64,000 nt of DNA, taken from positions 2,170,001 to 2,234,000 of the forward strand of contig NC_013235.1 of assembly GCF_000024365.1 (NCBI RefSeq), in the 5' to 3' direction. This stretch comes from Nakamurella multipartita DSM 44233 (GTDB lineage Bacteria > Actinomycetota > Actinomycetes > Mycobacteriales > Nakamurellaceae). The position numbers and the translations under genes are program-made. Below the pieces are notes generated by a model that did no database searches, was not told the DNA's origin, and saw only the letters and a program-made list of their open reading frames with translations. Below, one piece after another: positions 36,380 through 46,362 of the stretch. Position 1 is the first letter of the stretch; every line of letters begins with the position of its first letter.

Positions 36380-37654
36380 TTACGACAGTGCGTCCCCGAG
36401 GAATCCGATGACCCGGGACTCCCACTCGACCGGGGCGACGGCCAGGCCGGCGGTGTGTGCCGCGCCGGGGACCACCCAAAGCTGCACGGTGTCCGGGGAC
36501 CGGGCCCGGATGGCGGTGTCGGCGGCGACCTCGTCCTCGGTGCCACCACCGGCGATCAACAGGACGGCGCGCGGTGCCGCGGCCGCCACGGCATCACCGA
36601 GCGAGATCGGCTGCGGGGCGTCGGTCATCACATCGGCCAAACCGTAGGTGACCCCATCGACGGCGAGCTGCACGTGCCCGCGTAGGCCGTAGGCATCAGC
36701 CAGCCAGGCTTTGTCGGCGGCGACGCGGTTGGTCGCGCCTTCGGCGACGACGGCCTGGATGCGCGGATCGGCGGCCAGGGCGCCGATCGCCTCTTCGCCG
36801 CCCATGGACAGCCCGACCGCGGCGATCCGGCCCGGCTCTACCCCGGGTTGCCGCTGCAGGAAGCCGACGGCCGCCGCGACGTCCGACTCGCCGAACCACC
36901 CGAATTCCATGGCCTGGCCCTCGCTGGTGCCCTGACCCCGCGGATCGACCATCAGCACCCCGTATCCGTGACGGGCCAGCACGACGGCGTGATCGAGCAC
37001 CGCGGTGCGGGTCGACCCGGAGCCGGGTAGTAGCACGACGGCGGCGCGGTTGGTCGCCGGGATGTACCAGCCGGACAGGCTCACCCCGTCGGCGGAGGTG
37101 AACGACGCCTCTTGATAGGTCAGGTCCCGGTCCGCGGGGGAGACCGACGCGAGCGCCGTGCGCGGCGCGTGGGTGGCGTACACCGCCAGCCCCAGCGGGA
37201 GGCACAGGCCGTACCCGACCGCGATCACGATCGGGACCAGTAGCAGTCGCCGCCAACCCGGCACCGCCCGGACGAAGACGACTGCCGCGCAGCCGACGGC
37301 GAGCAGCCCGCCGCTCGCGGCAACCGACGCGGCGACCGCGGTCGACGATGCTCCCGTGATCACCAGGTGCGGCACCGCCACTGCGGTGGCGGAGACCGCC
37401 ACCGTCGTGCCGAATCCGGCCAGGACCAGCGTCCCCGCGGCGGTGGGCATCCGCCGAAGCACCCACGCCAGTCCCAGGCCGGCGGTGACGATGACCGCGC
37501 ACCAATCCAGCCCGCGGCCGATGTCCGGTCCGGTCAGTGACAGCGCGCCCATCCCGACCGTCATCAGGCCGATGGCCAGGTCCTGGATCCGCCGCAGGTG
37601 CGGCGGCCGGGATTCCCGCGTCGCCGTCCGGGCGGTCGATGGGTGACCGGTCAT
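36380..37654 (-). CDS. Membrane-anchored alpha/beta hydrolase
   Basis: 424 residues. The first 175 residues carry about five hydrophobic helices (LAIGLMTVGMGALSLTGPDI, GLLAVGCAAVVFVRAV, LLLVPIVIAVGYGLCLPLGL). The remainder is a hydrolase domain: VVLLPGSGSTRTAV (oxyanion), MVDPRGQGTSEG, nucleophile elbow AVGLSMGGEEA, acid near GGGTEDEVAAD and His in VVPGAAHTAGL. The catalytic part probably faces outside. It starts 22 bases after the universal stress gene and is probably co-transcribed with it, under the same DosR-like boxes. Confidence 0.83.
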   Translation of the reverse strand: MTGHPSTARTATRESRPPHLRRIQDLAIGLMTVGMGALSLTGPDIGRGLDWCAVIVTAGLGLAWVLRRMPTAAGTLVLAGFGTTVAVSATAVAVPHLVITGASSTAVAASVAASGGLLAVGCAAVVFVRAVPGWRRLLLVPIVIAVGYGLCLPLGLAVYATHAPRTALASVSPADRDLTYQEASFTSADGVSLSGWYIPATNRAAVVLLPGSGSTRTAVLDHAVVLARHGYGVLMVDPRGQGTSEGQAMEFGWFGESDVAAAVGFLQRQPGVEPGRIAAVGLSMGGEEAIGALAADPRIQAVVAEGATNRVAADKAWLADAYGLRGHVQLAVDGVTYGLADVMTDAPQPISLGDAVAAAAPRAVLLIAGGGTEDEVAADTAIRARSPDTVQLWVVPGAAHTAGLAVAPVEWESRVIGFLGDALS

Positions 37655-37676
37655 GGCTGATCCTGTCCGGCGTTCC

Positions 37677-38585
37677 TCACCCCGGTTCCGGGCGGACCAC
37701 GATCACCGGCACCGTGGCCTGGGTGACCAGCCGCTGGCTGGTGGAGCCGAGCAGCAGACCGGCCATGCCGCCGCGCCCCCGGCTGCCGACCACCAGCAGG
37801 CGCGGCCGCTGCGCCGCCGGACTGCCGGCCGCGTAGTGCAGCAGGGTCTGCGCGGGCTGCCCACGCAGCACCAGCTGCCGAACCGGGACGTCCGGGTACT
37901 TCTCGGCCCATCCGGCCAGCTCCCGCGCCAGCACGGCCCGTTCCTCATCGTCCTCCAGGTGACCGATCTGGCTGCCGCCCTTGGCGAATCCGCGGTAGGC
38001 CAGCTCGTCGAAGACCAGGACCGCGACCAGTTCCGTGTGGTGCACGGCGGCCTCGTCGAAGGCGAAGCCGATGGCCGAGATGCTGTCCGGGCGGCCGTCC
38101 ACCGCGACCACCACCGGGCCGCCGGGTCCGGCTGCCGTCAGGTCGGCGGCCGGCGGCACGACCGCGACGGGCGAGTGCGCGTGGGCGGCCACGTACAGGG
38201 CGACGGAGCCGACGAGAACCTCCGGCAGCCGGCCGTGCCCGCGGGTGCCGACGACCGTCATCGACGTGTGCCGGGACCGGGTGACCAGGGCCCGCCGCGG
38301 GTCGACGAAATCCAGGCTGGTCCGCACCTGAAGGTCCGGGTGTTCGCGCCGGACGACGGCGGCGACGTCGGCCAGGCGTTCCCGGTTCGCCGAGCGCACC
38401 GCCTCGATCACCGGGGCGGGAAACACGTACCCGGAATGGTTCTCCAGCGGTTCGTTGATGGACAGCAGCAGCTCCAGTGTCATCCGCCGCCGCGCGGCCT
38501 CCTGGGCCGCCCATGTCGCGGCCACCATCGACTCGGGTGAGCCGTCCACGCCCACGGTGATCGTGGCCTGCCGTTCGATGCCCAC
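37677..38585 (-). CDS. Universal stress protein, tandem UspA domains
   Basis: GTG 38585 has GGAGGAGCTCGAC directly upstream; 302 residues in two UspA domains. Domain 1 starts ITVGVDGSPESMVAATWAAQ and carries the ATP-binding GTRGHGRLPEVLVGS. Domain 2 starts VVVAVDGRPDS and carries GSRGRGGMAGLLLGST. Tandem ATP-binding USPs of this kind (Rv2623, Rv2005c) are core members of the mycobacterial DosR regulon. Two DosR-like boxes lie 72-133 bases upstream, one matching the consensus exactly. The membrane hydrolase follows in the same operon. Confidence 0.92.
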   Translation of the reverse strand: MGIERQATITVGVDGSPESMVAATWAAQEAARRRMTLELLLSINEPLENHSGYVFPAPVIEAVRSANRERLADVAAVVRREHPDLQVRTSLDFVDPRRALVTRSRHTSMTVVGTRGHGRLPEVLVGSVALYVAAHAHSPVAVVPPAADLTAAGPGGPVVVAVDGRPDSISAIGFAFDEAAVHHTELVAVLVFDELAYRGFAKGGSQIGHLEDDEERAVLARELAGWAEKYPDVPVRQLVLRGQPAQTLLHYAAGSPAAQRPRLLVVGSRGRGGMAGLLLGSTSQRLVTQATVPVIVVRPEPG

Positions 38586-38656
38586 GTCGAGCTCCTCCGC
38601 GCCGAGAACCGAGACCTGTCGTGGACGAGTATCGCCAGCTCGGGCGGGTTCTTCCC

Positions 38657-38670
38657 GGGGCGAAAGTCCC
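38657..38670 (-). promoter_or_regulatory. DosR/DevR box, proximal, upstream of the universal stress gene
   Basis: The minus strand reads GGGACTTTCGCCCC, an exact match to the DosR core GGGACTTTNGNCCC. It lies 72-85 bases upstream of GTG 38585, a position suited to activation. Confidence 0.8.
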
Positions 38671-38704
38671 CTCTGCCGATCACCGTCCCGGCCCGGCCCA
38701 CAGG

Positions 38705-38718
38705 GGGACCTTCGGTCC
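38705..38718 (+). promoter_or_regulatory. DosR/DevR-like box, distal, between universal stress and ABC genes
   Basis: GGGACCTTCGGTCC, two differences from the core and nearly palindromic. It lies 35 bases from the end of the proximal site, 120-133 bases upstream of the universal stress gene and about 220 upstream of the divergent ABC gene. Paired boxes are usual at strong DosR promoters. Confidence 0.62.
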
Positions 38719-38938
38719 AGCAGGGCACGTCCAAAGCCTGCTGACCCGGCCGGCTCCGCGGGATTGACTGGACCTCGTACCCGCCGGTGGAGGGTCGGCG
38801 GGAACGGCAGCACGGTCGCCGATGCCCGGTGACCGAGCACGACCCGACGCAGACCGAGGCCACCCGTCACGGCAGTCGATGCCCGATTGCTGCGGTGCCC
38901 GGCCCGCGTGATCCGTTCTCACTGAAGGGACGAGCGCC

Positions 38939-40195
38939 ATGAGCGGCCGAGTCCTCGGGGCCGAGCTGGGCGAGGTGAACCTGCCGTCCGGGCCGGCCCT
39001 GCTGGTGCTCGGGCCGGTGCTGCTGGCGGTGCTCGGGCTGGTGATCTACAGCCTGGTCGACCTGGTGCGGGCGCCGCAGGTCAAGTACCTGCCCAAGCTG
39101 GCCTGGGGGTTGATCATCGTCATCGGATCGGCCCCGTTGGGCGCGATCGCCTACCTGCTGTTCGGCCGCGGTCACGCCGCGACGCCCGAGCGGCCCGGCC
39201 CTCCGGCCCCGGTCCCGGCCCCCGTCCCCGGTCCCACCTCAGCCCTTGCCCGCGTCGCGGTCGAGCCCGCCCTCCGCGACCCGATCCTGATCGAAACCGC
39301 CGCGCTGACCAAGGATTACGGCGGCACCGGGCTGTTCGACGTCGGGCTGGCCATTCCCCGTGGCTGCGTCTACGGGCTGGTCGGCCCGAACGGCTCGGGC
39401 AAGACCACCCTGTTGTCCATCCTGGCCGGGACGCGGCACGCCGATCGCGGTACGGTCCGGATCGCCCTGCCGCGAACGGCGATCGCGGTCTGCCCGGACG
39501 TCCCCGAATTCGACGGCTGGCTGACGGCCACGGAGGCGGTGAACCTGGCCCGGACGATGATCGGGATGCCCCCGCACGGCGACGATCTCGCCGCCGCCCT
39601 GCACACCGCCGGGCTGGCCGACGTGGCCGACCGGCCGGTCGGCGGCTTCTCCCGTGGGATGACCCAACGCCTCGGGCTGGCCTGCGCGCTGGTCGGAGAC
39701 CCGCAGCTGCTGATCCTGGACGAACCGACGTCGGCGCTGGACCCGGCCGGCCGGGCCGACATGCTCGATCTCATCGCCAGCATGCGCGGCCGGCGCACGG
39801 TCGTGCTGTCCACCCACATCCTGGCCGACGTGCAACGGGTGGCCGACGAGGTCGGCGTCCTGCGCGCCGGGCGGCTGCTCTACCAGGGCCCGACGCGCAC
39901 CCTGATCGATACCCACCTGCAGCCGCGATGGCAGATCCGGATCGCCGGGGACACCACGGCGTTGCGGGCCGAGCTCGGCCGCCAGCCGTGGGTCACCGCG
40001 GTGCAGCCGGTCGGCCCGGACGCGCTGCGCGTCGAGGCCGTCTCGATCGAGGCCGGCGAGCGGGGCATCCCGGTCGCGTTGGCCGCCGGCCGGGAGCGGC
40101 TCATCTCCTGCGAGCCGGTGGCCGCGGATCTGGAGGCCGCGTTCCTGGCCTTGACCACGACCGCGAAAGAGGTGATCAGCGGTGTCCACAGCTGA
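38939..40195 (+). CDS. ABC transporter ATPase fused to an N-terminal PLDc_N membrane hairpin
   Basis: 418 residues; ATG 38939 follows GAAGGGACGAGCGCC. Residues 15-80 are two membrane helices of the PLDc_N type (LVLGPVLLAVLGLVIYSLVD, then YLPKLAWGLIIVIGSAPLGA, ending YLLFGRG). After a Pro-rich linker the ATPase starts near 118: Walker A GPNGSGKTT, signature GGFSRGMTQRLGL (variant of LSGGQ), Walker B LLILDEPTS, H-loop VVLSTH. The C-terminal 90 residues resemble bacitracin/antibiotic exporter ATPases. It pairs with the overlapping permease gene. The fused hairpin is unusual. Confidence 0.88.
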   Translation: MSGRVLGAELGEVNLPSGPALLVLGPVLLAVLGLVIYSLVDLVRAPQVKYLPKLAWGLIIVIGSAPLGAIAYLLFGRGHAATPERPGPPAPVPAPVPGPTSALARVAVEPALRDPILIETAALTKDYGGTGLFDVGLAIPRGCVYGLVGPNGSGKTTLLSILAGTRHADRGTVRIALPRTAIAVCPDVPEFDGWLTATEAVNLARTMIGMPPHGDDLAAALHTAGLADVADRPVGGFSRGMTQRLGLACALVGDPQLLILDEPTSALDPAGRADMLDLIASMRGRRTVVLSTHILADVQRVADEVGVLRAGRLLYQGPTRTLIDTHLQPRWQIRIAGDTTALRAELGRQPWVTAVQPVGPDALRVEAVSIEAGERGIPVALAAGRERLISCEPVAADLEAAFLALTTTAKEVISGVHS

Positions 40196-40973
40196 CCCGG
40201 CCCTGATGGCCGCCACGCCGCGGGCGATGAGCCTGTGGCGGCTGGAGATCCTGCGGTTGTTCCGCACGCACCGGTGGATCGCGCTGTTCGGGGTCTACCT
40301 GGCCTTCGGGCTGCTGGGCCCGGTGACGGCCACGTACCTGCCCGACATCCTCACCCGGGTCCAGTCGGAGATGACCATCATCGTGCCGCCGCCGCAGCCC
40401 AAGGACGGGATGACCAACTACATCAACCAGGTCGGCCAGACCGGGGTGATCGTGGTGGTGGCGATTGCGGCCGGCGCGCTGGCCTTCGACGCCCACCCGG
40501 GCGTGTCGATCTTCCTGCGGACCCGGGCCACCGGCATGTGGAGCCTGATCCGGCCCCGGCTCACGGTGACGCTGGCGGCGGCCATCGCCGCCTACGCGCT
40601 GGGCACCCTGGCCGTCTGGTACGGCACGGCCGTGCTGCTGGGCCCGCTCCCGGCCGGATCGATGGCCGCCGGGCTGCTGTGCGCCGCGCTCTACCTGACG
40701 TTCGTCATCGCGGTGGTCGCCGCCGCCGCATCCCTGACCCGGGGGACCCTGGGCACCGTCGGGCTCGCCCTGATCACCTTGCTGCTGCTGGCGATCGCCG
40801 GCAGCGTGGCCCCGCTGCACGACTGGCTGCCGTCGAGCCTGGTCGCCGCGCCGGCCGATCTGCTGACCGGCGCCACACTGGTCGACTTCCTGCCGGCGAT
40901 GGCGGTGGCGGTCGTGGCCAGCGCCGGGCTGGTCGCCGGGGCCGTCTGGAGGTTGGGCCGGCGCGAGATCTGA
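40182..40973 (+). CDS. ABC transporter permease (ABC-2 type)
   Basis: GTG 40182 overlaps the ATPase gene by 14 bases, so translation is coupled; 263 residues. About six membrane helices are visible, including WIALFGVYLAFGLLGPVTAT, GVIVVVAIAAGALAFDAH, LYLTFVIAVVAAAASLTRGT and GLALITLLLLAIAGSVAP. The segment FLRTRATGMWSLIRPRLTVT matches the cytosolic coupling helix of ABC-2 permeases. Together with the ATPase it should form an exporter; the substrate is unknown. Confidence 0.85.
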   Translation: MSTADPALMAATPRAMSLWRLEILRLFRTHRWIALFGVYLAFGLLGPVTATYLPDILTRVQSEMTIIVPPPQPKDGMTNYINQVGQTGVIVVVAIAAGALAFDAHPGVSIFLRTRATGMWSLIRPRLTVTLAAAIAAYALGTLAVWYGTAVLLGPLPAGSMAAGLLCAALYLTFVIAVVAAAASLTRGTLGTVGLALITLLLLAIAGSVAPLHDWLPSSLVAAPADLLTGATLVDFLPAMAVAVVASAGLVAGAVWRLGRREI

Positions 40974-41078
40974 ACCGGCGGCCGGCCGCGTGGTCCCCGG
41001 TCCGGTCTGGCCGTAGGGTGGGTCCCGGTTGTCTCCATCGGGCGTGGTCGGGGTGCCCGTCATCCGAAGGAGAATGCT

Positions 41079-41738
41079 GTGCTCACCGTGTTTCTGGTCG
41101 ACGATCACGAGGTCGTCCGCCGCGGCGTCGGCGACATGCTGGACGAGGAAGAGGACCTGACCGTCGTCGGGCAGGCCGGGTCCGTGGCCGAGGCTCTGGC
41201 CCGCATACCCGCCCTGCGCCCGGACATCGCGGTGCTGGACATGCGGCTGCCCGATGGCAATGGCGTCGAGCTGTGTCGGGAACTGCGGTCGCGGATGCCC
41301 ACGCTGAACTGTCTGATCCTGACCTCCTACACCGACGAGCAGGCGATGCTCGACGCGATCCTGGCCGGGGCCGGCGGGTACGTCATCAAGGACATCAAAG
41401 GCATGGAGCTGGTGTCCGCGGTGCGGACGGTCGGATCGGGTCGCTCGCTGCTGGACACCCGGGCGGCGGCCGCGTTGATGTCGAAAATCCGCGCCGAGGC
41501 ACAGGATCCGGGGCCGCTGGCCGGCCTGACCGAGCAGGAACGGGTCGTGCTCGACCTGATCGGGCAGGGCATGACCAACCGGCAGATCGGCGAGCGGATG
41601 TTCCTGGCCGAGAAGACGGTCAAGAACTACGTGTCCAGCGTGCTGGCCAAGCTCGGCATGCAGCGCCGGACCCAGGTCGCCGTGCTGGCCACCGAACTGC
41701 GCGATCAGCGGCAGCGCGGTCGTGACGGCCTGTCCTGA
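41079..41738 (+). CDS. devR: DevR/DosR-like response regulator
   Basis: GTG 41079 follows CGAAGGAGAATGCT; 219 residues. The receiver has the acidic pair in [13 protein letters not shown], phosphoacceptor Asp in [12 protein letters not shown], Thr in [12 protein letters not shown] and Lys in [12 protein letters not shown]. The LuxR/NarL-type helix-turn-helix is [20 protein letters not shown], then [15 protein letters not shown] and [11 protein letters not shown]. These segments are close to M. tuberculosis DosR. It should bind boxes of the GGGACTTTNGNCCC type and switch on hypoxia genes when phosphorylated by DevS; five such sites lie in this window. Confidence 0.93.
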   Translation: MLTVFLVDDHEVVRRGVGDMLDEEEDLTVVGQAGSVAEALARIPALRPDIAVLDMRLPDGNGVELCRELRSRMPTLNCLILTSYTDEQAMLDAILAGAGGYVIKDIKGMELVSAVRTVGSGRSLLDTRAAAALMSKIRAEAQDPGPLAGLTEQERVVLDLIGQGMTNRQIGERMFLAEKTVKNYVSSVLAKLGMQRRTQVAVLATELRDQRQRGRDGLS

Positions 41739-41787
41739 CCGGGGCGCGCTCATCGGCCCGAGCCGCCCCGCAACGCCGCCACGGGGG

Positions 41788-42519
41788 TCAGGTGGGGGCG
41801 CCCACCCGGAGCAGGGCCTGCGGCCACAGGCCCCCGCCGATGATCCGGCGCACCTGCGCTCGCCCGCCGGGCGCACGCAGCGGCTCGGGATCGACCCGGC
41901 TGAGGACCCCGTTAAGGGACGCGGTGAGCAGCACCCGTTGCAGCGCCTGCCCGGACTGCAACCGAGCCGTGGCGCCGTCCAGCACGGTCCCGATCACCAG
42001 GGGCGACGGTGCATCGGGGTTCCCGGCCGGGGCCTCGGCCGCGGCCGAACCGGGCAGGCGGGCCAGCCAGGTGCGCTCGACCCGGGCGGCCTGCTGCAGC
42101 TGGCCGACCACGCTCGCCCCGACCGGCGCAGCCGGCGCCGGCCGACGGTCGCGGGAGTGCAGGACGGCCCGGAGCAGGGCCCGGTCGGCTGGGGTGACCC
42201 GCGCGGTGCCCTCGGGCCGAAGCACGGCGATCAGATCGGGCCGGCCCGGATCGGGCAGGGTGCGCACGGTGACGAAGGTCCCCGAGCCGCGGATCAGCAG
42301 CCGCAGGTTCAGCAGCAGGGCGCCGCCGATCAGCATCAGCTCCCGGTGCCGGGGGTCCGCCACCGGCGGCAGGTCGGCGCGCAGCGAGATGGTTCCGGCC
42401 GCGCAGTGCCACGACCACGGCGCGGAATCGGCGGGAGGAAGGTCGGTCACCGACTCGGCCAGGGCCGCGTCGACCTGCGACCAGCTGAGGGCGCCGAAGT
42501 CCCTGGTCCTGGTATTCAC
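41788..42519 (-). CDS. Acg-like nitroreductase-family protein
   Basis: GTG 42519; 243 residues. The N-terminus (APWSWHCAAGTISLRAD, then RHRELMLIGGALLLNLRLLI) matches the pattern of the Acg/Rv3131 FMN-binding group, as do RTLPDPGRPDLIAVLRP and ADRALLRAVLHSRDRRP. It is shorter than mycobacterial Acg (about 330 residues) and lacks much of the second half, so FMN binding is uncertain. Acg proteins are DosR-controlled, which fits its place between devR and devS. It is divergent from devS. Confidence 0.65.
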   Translation of the reverse strand: MNTRTRDFGALSWSQVDAALAESVTDLPPADSAPWSWHCAAGTISLRADLPPVADPRHRELMLIGGALLLNLRLLIRGSGTFVTVRTLPDPGRPDLIAVLRPEGTARVTPADRALLRAVLHSRDRRPAPAAPVGASVVGQLQQAARVERTWLARLPGSAAAEAPAGNPDAPSPLVIGTVLDGATARLQSGQALQRVLLTASLNGVLSRVDPEPLRAPGGRAQVRRIIGGGLWPQALLRVGAPT

Positions 42520-42657
42520 ATGTCCGGTCCCCGTCTACTCTGGACATTTGGTGCATATGGCGCTCACTCAACAGTCATTCCCACCACTATTCAGTCCGGC
42601 CGGACCCGACTACAGGGTCGAACGTCCCGCCTGGCCGACCCGGGAGTGTGCAGCTAG

Positions 42658-44445
<1,788 letters not shown>

Positions 44446-44582
44446 CAGTGAGGATGTAGGGGTGGATCGCCGTCGAGCTTCGGCTTGACTCGTGCCCTGA
44501 CTGACCGTGGTGTCCTGAACGGGATGTGTCGGCCGGGGTTCGGCGGCGATCTCGGCACCTGCCGGACGGGCGTCGTGACCTT

Positions 44583-45786
44583 ATAGGAGCCTGGCCAGAG
44601 GCCCCGTCACTGTCTTGTCCGCCCGCCCGACCGGCGCGTGCCGCCCTTCCCGGTTCAGCGACAGGACGGCAGGTCAACGATGACAGCAGTACAAGCGGAG
44701 CGACAAGCAGACTCATCGGCGGTCGAGGTGGTCGGCGGTGTGGACACCCATAAGGACACCCACACCGCGGCAGCGGTGGACACCGCGGGGCGGGTGTTGG
44801 GGTCGGCCCAGTTCCCCACCGACGCCGCCGGCTACCGGGCGTTGCTACGGTGGCTGCGCGGGTTCGGGACGCTGCTGCTGGTCGGTGTCGAGGGCACCGG
44901 TGTCTACGGGGCCGGCCTGGCCCGATTGCTGGCCGCCCAGGGCGTGGCCATGGTCGAGGTCGACCGGCCCGACCGCAAGGCCCGCCGGTGGCAGGGCAAA
45001 TCCGATCCCGTCGATGCCGAGGCTGCGGCCCGGGCCGCGTTGGCCCGGGTGCGCACCGGGCTGCCCAAGCAGCGAGACGGTCGTGTCGAGGCGCTGCGGG
45101 CATTGCGGGTGGCGCGCCGTTCGGCCGTCGGGCACCGCGCTGACGTGCAGCGACAGATCAAGGCGCTGATCGTCACCGCACCGGAATCGCTGCGCGCCCA
45201 GCTGCGGGCGTTGCCCGACCGAGAACTGATCAAGGTCTGCGCCGACCAGCGGCCGGACCGTGCCGGTGCCGGCGATCCGGGCACGGCCACCAAGATCGCG
45301 CTGCGCTCTCTTGCTCGGCGCCACCGGGCGCTCAGCGTCGAGATCGCCGATCTCGACGAGCTGCTCGGTCCGCTCGTGGCCCAGATCAACCCCGGGCTGC
45401 TCGCACTCAAAGGCATCGGTCCCGACGTGGCCGGGCAGATGCTCGTCACGGCCGGCGAGAATGCCGACCGCCTCACCAACGAGGCCGCCTTCGCGATGCT
45501 GTGCGGCGTGGCGCCCTTGCCTGCTTCGTCGGGCAGGACGACCCGGCACCGGCTCAACCGCGGCGGAGACCGAGCCGCCAATAGCGCACTCTGGCGCATC
45601 GTCATCACCCGCATGGCCACCGACCAGAGAACCAAGAACTACATCGCCCGACGCACCGCCCAGGGGCTGACCAAGCCCGAGATCATCCGCTGCCTCAAGC
45701 GATATGTCGCCCGAGAAGTCTTCCTCGCGCTTACGTCCGCGTCCGCAGAAAAACGACCCGCCAAAGCAGCTTGACAACCATAGGAG
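44583..45786 (+). mobile_element. IS110-family insertion sequence (ends approximate)
   Basis: The transposase gene is flanked by the octamer ATAGGAGC at 44583-44590 and again at about 45779-45786, in the same orientation. IS110 elements lack terminal inverted repeats and use short core repeats, so these may mark the ends. The 90-base or longer non-coding segment before the transposase could encode a bridge RNA as in IS621; this could begin upstream in 44450-44580. Ends are not proven. Confidence 0.6.
44680..45774 (+). CDS. IS110-family transposase/recombinase
   Basis: 364 residues from ATG 44680. The N-terminal DEDD RuvC-like domain has GGVDTHKDTHTAAAVD (first Asp), VGVEGTGVYGAGLA (Glu) and KSDPVDAEAAARAA (Asp pair). 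The C-terminal Tnp20 domain has LLALKGIGPDVAGQMLVTAG, AFAMLCGVAPLPASSGRTTR and LNRGGDRAANSALWRIV, with the conserved serine in ASSG. In this family the enzyme works with a bridge RNA to choose target and donor. The frame is complete. Confidence 0.93.
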   Translation: MTAVQAERQADSSAVEVVGGVDTHKDTHTAAAVDTAGRVLGSAQFPTDAAGYRALLRWLRGFGTLLLVGVEGTGVYGAGLARLLAAQGVAMVEVDRPDRKARRWQGKSDPVDAEAAARAALARVRTGLPKQRDGRVEALRALRVARRSAVGHRADVQRQIKALIVTAPESLRAQLRALPDRELIKVCADQRPDRAGAGDPGTATKIALRSLARRHRALSVEIADLDELLGPLVAQINPGLLALKGIGPDVAGQMLVTAGENADRLTNEAAFAMLCGVAPLPASSGRTTRHRLNRGGDRAANSALWRIVITRMATDQRTKNYIARRTAQGLTKPEIIRCLKRYVAREVFLALTSASAEKRPAKAA

Positions 45787-45826
45787 CATCCCGGACGGCT
45801 CGCTGGGGGCGGCCGGTGCGATCGGC

Positions 45827-45840
45827 AGGACCTTCGGCCC
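45827..45840 (+). promoter_or_regulatory. DosR/DevR-like box upstream of the four-span membrane protein
   Basis: AGGACCTTCGGCCC, two differences from GGGACTTTNGNCCC. It lies 82-95 bases upstream of ATG 45922, the same distance range as the other boxes, just outside the IS110 element. Confidence 0.5.
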
Positions 45841-45921
45841 GCCCGCGGGCGACCTCGGACGCTGTCCCGGTGCCGGCGACCGCACTTGGATGAGGGGTGC
45901 ACCGATCTCGAGGAGGACCCC

Positions 45922-46362
45922 ATGAACGCGCCGACCACCTCTGCCGCCCGCTTTGCCGGTCATCGGGTCGCCGGGGTCGCCCTGGTCGCCGTCGAGTGCT
46001 TCGTCGCCGTGGGGGCGGTCTTCGGCGGCGTCGGCCTGATCGCCGACAACGCGATCGGGATGCTGCCGGAATGGTTGGCGGGCACCCCGTTCACGTCCTG
46101 GTTCTGGCCCGGCGTGTTCCTGCTGCTCGTGGTGGCGGCGCCGATGATCGTGGCCGCCGTCGCCGAGCTGTCCGGCCGGGCCTGGGCCTACGCTGCGTCG
46201 CTGGTCGCCGGGGCGGCCCAGATCGGCTGGATCGTCGCGCAGTGGCTCATCTTCCAGCGGTACTTCTTCCTCCAGCCGATCATGCTGGCGGCCGGGCTGG
46301 CCGTCCTCGGGTTGGCCTGGTGGGTGCACCGCGGCGAGCCGATCCGGCTGCCGGGTCGATGA
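45922..46362 (+). CDS. Four-span membrane protein, function unknown
   Basis: ATG 45922 follows GAGGAGGACCCC; 146 residues with about four hydrophobic helices (VALVAVECFVAVGAVFGGVG, WFWPGVFLLLVVAAPMIVAA, AYAASLVAGAAQIGWIVAQW, IMLAAGLAVLGLAWWVHR). No recognised motif. Its stop overlaps the start of the esterase lipoprotein gene as ATGA, so the two are co-translated. A DosR-like box upstream suggests they may belong to the hypoxia regulon. Confidence 0.75.
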   Translation: MNAPTTSAARFAGHRVAGVALVAVECFVAVGAVFGGVGLIADNAIGMLPEWLAGTPFTSWFWPGVFLLLVVAAPMIVAAVAELSGRAWAYAASLVAGAAQIGWIVAQWLIFQRYFFLQPIMLAAGLAVLGLAWWVHRGEPIRLPGR

